NCBI GenBank assembly: GCA_000434995.1
Contig: FR895323.1
Coordinates: forward strand, 15,821-33,023
Length of the DNA stretch: 17,203 nt
Direction of reading: 5' to 3'
Origin: Firmicutes bacterium CAG:341
GTDB lineage: Bacteria; Bacillota; Clostridia; Oscillospirales; Acutalibacteraceae
In this document: piece by piece, positions 15,042-17,203 of the stretch
Layout: each line of letters starts with the position of its first letter
How positions within the stretch are numbered: position 1 is the stretch's first letter
Made by a program: the position numbers and the translations under genes
Notes under the pieces: model-generated
Database searches by the model: none
The model's input: the letters and a program-made list of their open reading frames with translations, nothing else
What the model was told of the DNA's origin: nothing

Positions 15042-15478
15042 ACTTTTACTACTCCTTTTTTGAGCAAAACATTTGCATAAATCGCAGTTTCGCCGGTAGC
15101 GATAATAAGATAAGCTTTTTTTGCTCTTTCGTAAAATGCAAATCTTTCCGTCATTTCAATATCGTGATGTTCAGGTTCGTATTTGTTTAAAAGTTTATCG
15201 TACTCTGCCCAAATCGACGGTGTAGGTGTGTTGTCGCCTTTTACAACTTCCATAAGTGCTACCGGTTTTTCAGTGTATGTATCAAGCGGAATAAGTGAAA
15301 GCACGGCGTCAAGAATATCTGTTGTTGAATGGCCGTCGGCTCTGATAACTATTGCATTTTTTCCTACACTTTCGCAAGGAAAGTTTCCGTCAGCAATAAC
15401 AAGCTCATCGCCATGCCCCATTTCGCAAAGTGCTTTTAAAAGTTCGGGCGAAACAATTGGATTTATTCCTTTTAACAT
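15038..15478 (-). CDS. fucU: L-fucose mutarotase, RbsD/FucU family (146 aa)
   Basis: Interconverts the alpha and beta anomers of L-fucose, supplying the form used by the isomerase. The start MLKGINPIVSPELLKALCEMGHGDELVIADGNFP is nearly the family consensus, and the catalytic His falls at H22 as in E. coli FucU (140 aa). The C-terminal motif ATGETAIYANVLLKKGVV is also typical. AAGGAG (plus-strand 15487-15492) lies inside the end of fucA, 8 nt before the ATG; only 2 nt separate the fucA stop from this start, and its own stop overlaps the kinase start. It is fully embedded in the fuc operon. RbsD pyranases are the paralogous alternative, but motif and context favour FucU. Confidence 0.95.
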   Translation of the reverse strand: MLKGINPIVSPELLKALCEMGHGDELVIADGNFPCESVGKNAIVIRADGHSTTDILDAVLSLIPLDTYTEKPVALMEVVKGDNTPTPSIWAEYDKLLNKYEPEHHDIEMTERFAFYERAKKAYLIIATGETAIYANVLLKKGVVKV

Positions 15479-15480
15479 AA

Positions 15481-16191
15481 TCAGTTCTCCTTTTTGTGAA
15501 GCATTTCATCATCAGGATTGTACATTTTGTGGCCCGGGTGGCGACCGGTGATTTTATAATAGCTTCTAAGGTCAATAAGTTTTTGAATATTTTTTTCGTC
15601 AATATCGTGGCTTCCGCCGAGTATTACTGCGTTAATCGTGATTTTTGCCCAAAGTTCAAGGCTTTCCATTCTGTAAAATGCTGTGATAACATCACTGCCG
15701 ACCGCAAGCGCACCGTGATTTTCAAGAAGCATTACATCATGCTCTTCAAGGTAAGGTTCAATTGCGTCAGGCACTTCCGTGGTGGACGGTGTGCCATACG
15801 GTGTAAGCGGAACAGCACCGATTGCGGCAACATCTTCAATCATATTGTACATATCCATAGCTTTGTGAGCTACTGCAAAGCCTGTTGCTCCCGGTGGGTG
15901 AGCGTGAATTACACTCATTACATCATCACGCTTGTCATAGCATCTTAAATGCATTTTGATTTCACTTGACGGGCGAAGCCCTTCTGCCGCTTCAAGCACA
16001 TTGCCCTTTGCGTCAATTCTGATAAGTTTATCAGGTGTGATAAACGATTTGCTCATACCTGTCGGCGTAGCAAGAATTGTTCCGTCGTCAAGCTTAGCAC
16101 TGACATTACCGTCATTTGCAGCAACCCAGCCGAGCTGCCACATTTTGTGACATACATCACAAATTTGTTCTTTTATTACATCAATATCCAT
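15481..16191 (-). CDS. fucA: L-fuculose-1-phosphate aldolase, class II (236 aa)
   Basis: Cleaves L-fuculose-1-phosphate to dihydroxyacetone phosphate and L-lactaldehyde, using Zn2+. It belongs to the class II aldolase/adducin family. The zinc ligands and catalytic Glu known in E. coli FucA (E73, H92, H94, H155) align at a constant offset of 4: E77 in RPSSEIKMH, H96 and H98 in VIHAHPP, H159 in LLENHGALAVG. GDGN-like text (AANDGNVSAKL, ~24-34) and TPTGMSKSF (42-50) supply the phosphate-binding region. The start is supported by GAAAGGAA about 6 nt upstream (plus-strand 16198-16205). It is the first gene of the fuc operon. The family also includes ribulose-5-phosphate epimerases and rhamnulose-1-phosphate aldolases; the context and residues favour FucA. 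Confidence 0.93.
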   Translation of the reverse strand: MDIDVIKEQICDVCHKMWQLGWVAANDGNVSAKLDDGTILATPTGMSKSFITPDKLIRIDAKGNVLEAAEGLRPSSEIKMHLRCYDKRDDVMSVIHAHPPGATGFAVAHKAMDMYNMIEDVAAIGAVPLTPYGTPSTTEVPDAIEPYLEEHDVMLLENHGALAVGSDVITAFYRMESLELWAKITINAVILGGSHDIDEKNIQKLIDLRSYYKITGRHPGHKMYNPDDEMLHKKEN

Positions 16192-16228
16192 GGTTAATTC
16201 CTTTCAAATTATTATATTTCTAATTTTA

Positions 16229-16257
16229 ATTATACTGTTGATTTTTATGTGTTGCTC
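16229..16257 (-). promoter_or_regulatory. Candidate activator-dependent promoter of the fucose operon
   Basis: On the minus strand a perfect TATAAT (16234-16229) has only GAGCAA (16257-16252) at the -35 position 17 bp upstream. A near-consensus -10 with a poor -35 is what an AraC-activated promoter would show. A second TATAAT (16216-16211) exists but is only about 19 nt from the start codon. Confidence 0.4.
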
Positions 16258-16267
16258 GGTGTATAAT
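16238..16267 (+). promoter_or_regulatory. Promoter of the AraC-family regulator gene
   Basis: TTGATT (16238-16243) and a perfect TATAAT (16262-16267) are 18 bp apart. The predicted start is near 16274. It overlaps the candidate fuc promoter on the opposite strand, so the two probably compete or share control sites. Confidence 0.55.
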
Positions 16268-16324
16268 GTGAAATTGTAGGACAATATTGACTTTTTGAGT
16301 CTTTATCAAGGCAAGGTGAATTTT

Positions 16325-17182
16325 ATGCGATATATAGGTTATCACGAAAATAAAAGCAGAGGAACTTTTGGTTTTCCGATTCAGCTTTATTATGTTGATT
16401 CAAGCCACCCGCAGTATGAAATGCCGTTTCATTGGCATATGGAATGTGAGCTTATTTTGGTGCTTGGCGGAAAATTTCATCTTTCAATAAACGGGGTGTC
16501 GCACACTCTTGAAAAAGGGCAGAGCGTTTTTATACCAAGCGAGTTTATACACGGCGGCACACCGGAAAACTGCACATATGAATGTGTTGTGTTTGATATG
16601 GAAAGCTTTCTTTCGCAATCACCCAAGTGCATTGAAAAGTATAATAATGCACTTGACAGCGGAGTAATAAGCGAAATGATATTTGAACCAAACAGCACAG
16701 CAGGTGCTATGGTGGATTCGCTTTTTGAAAATATGGAAAAGGAAAGTGTGGCGAACACCTTTACCACAACCGGACTTTTGTGGCAGCTTATAGGTTATAT
16801 AATAGAACAAAAGTCACAAATTGCACCCTCTGTTCAAAATACCGTATATCGCAAAAATAAGCAGATAAAAAAAGTGCTTACAAAAATAAGAAACGATTAT
16901 TCAAAACAGCTTACTCTTGATGATTTGGCTAACGAAGCACAGCTGAATAAGCAATATTTTTGCAGGGCATTTAAGCAAGTTACGGGTAAAACACCTATTG
17001 ATTATTTGAATTATTATCGTATTGAATGTGCGGCGGAGCAATTGAGCCTTTCGTATCTTTCAATAACCGATATTGCCCTTTCCTGCGGCTTTAATGATTT
17101 GAGCTATTTTAACCGCCTGTTTAAAAGAAATAAGGGCGTTACACCGAGTAATTACAGAAAAAAGTTCAAAACCCGCCTTTAA
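16325..17182 (+). CDS. AraC-family transcriptional regulator, probable fucose-operon regulator (285 aa)
   Basis: The ATG at 16325 is preferred over an in-frame TTG at 16295 because AAGGTGA (16313-16319) lies 5 nt before it and the shorter product begins like its family. Residues ~34-78 form a cupin sugar-sensing fold (MPFHWHMECELILVLGGKFHL, then LEKGQSVFIPSEFIHGG). Residues ~181-282 form the paired helix-turn-helix domain, with LTLDDLANEAQLNKQYFCRAFKQVTG and ITDIALSCGFNDLSYFNRLFKRNKGVTPSNYRKK, the classic AraC/XylS signature. It is transcribed divergently from fucA across a 133-nt intergenic space, the standard layout for a pathway-specific activator. L-fucose or a derivative as effector is inferred. 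The window ends 21 nt after its stop, so any terminator lies outside. Confidence 0.92.
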   Translation: MRYIGYHENKSRGTFGFPIQLYYVDSSHPQYEMPFHWHMECELILVLGGKFHLSINGVSHTLEKGQSVFIPSEFIHGGTPENCTYECVVFDMESFLSQSPKCIEKYNNALDSGVISEMIFEPNSTAGAMVDSLFENMEKESVANTFTTTGLLWQLIGYIIEQKSQIAPSVQNTVYRKNKQIKKVLTKIRNDYSKQLTLDDLANEAQLNKQYFCRAFKQVTGKTPIDYLNYYRIECAAEQLSLSYLSITDIALSCGFNDLSYFNRLFKRNKGVTPSNYRKKFKTRL

Positions 17183-17203
17183 TATAAAAAAAGCAGAAGT
17201 TTG

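Noticed and set aside
17183..17203. Terminator after the AraC gene
   Set aside because: AAAAAAAGCAGAAG could be the left arm of one, but the window ends before any complementary arm.

Overview
The window looks like chromosome from an anaerobic gut-type Clostridia, probably close to Ruminococcus or other Oscillospiraceae. This rests on the AT-rich composition, strong AAGGAG-type ribosome sites, sigma-A promoters, large secreted BIG2 and leucine-rich-repeat proteins, a half-dockerin ending, and a clostridial-style L-fucose cluster. The genus is an inference; no 16S or typed marker is present.

Layout. (1) 111-8126, plus strand: a two-gene exported-protein operon with a near-consensus promoter. 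It encodes a 2177-residue protein built from BIG2-like beta domains alternating with FIVAR-like helical modules, then a 437-residue protein with an EF-hand, Cys-containing leucine-rich repeats, an InlB B-repeat-like domain and a dockerin-like tail, closed by a strong terminator. (2) 8252-9346, plus: a TetR-type regulator and a DUF134/UPF0251 protein with a Cys-rich tail. They end at a bidirectional hairpin shared with (3) 9359-10542, minus: a class I DAHP synthase with a consensus promoter and a leader carrying two mutually exclusive perfect hairpins. (4) 10599-11206, plus: a GNAT acetyltransferase. (5) 11209-11400, plus: a solitary 5S rRNA gene with its own promoter and terminator. (6) About 11401-11823: no convincing gene, but seven successive hairpins, the last being a rightward terminator. 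(7) 16257 down to 11824, minus: the L-fucose operon in the order fucA-fucU-kinase-fucI. (8) 16238-17182, plus: a divergent AraC-family regulator.

How the genes work together. The fucose cluster is a coherent pathway: the mutarotase interconverts fucose anomers, FucI makes L-fuculose, a RhaB-type sugar kinase phosphorylates it, and FucA cleaves L-fuculose-1-phosphate to dihydroxyacetone phosphate and L-lactaldehyde. The divergent AraC protein, with a cupin sugar-sensing half, is the obvious regulator. No fucose transporter, fucosidase or lactaldehyde reductase lies in the window. The two exported proteins are almost certainly co-expressed and may act together at the cell surface, but their ligands cannot be read from sequence.

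Most worth a second look: the DAHP synthase leader, the hairpin cluster between the 5S gene and fucI, the autonomous 5S unit, and the giant protein's repeating beta-beta-helical architecture with helical segments inserted in its N-terminal beta domains. No CRISPR array, phage, transposase, tRNA or recognised defence system was found.
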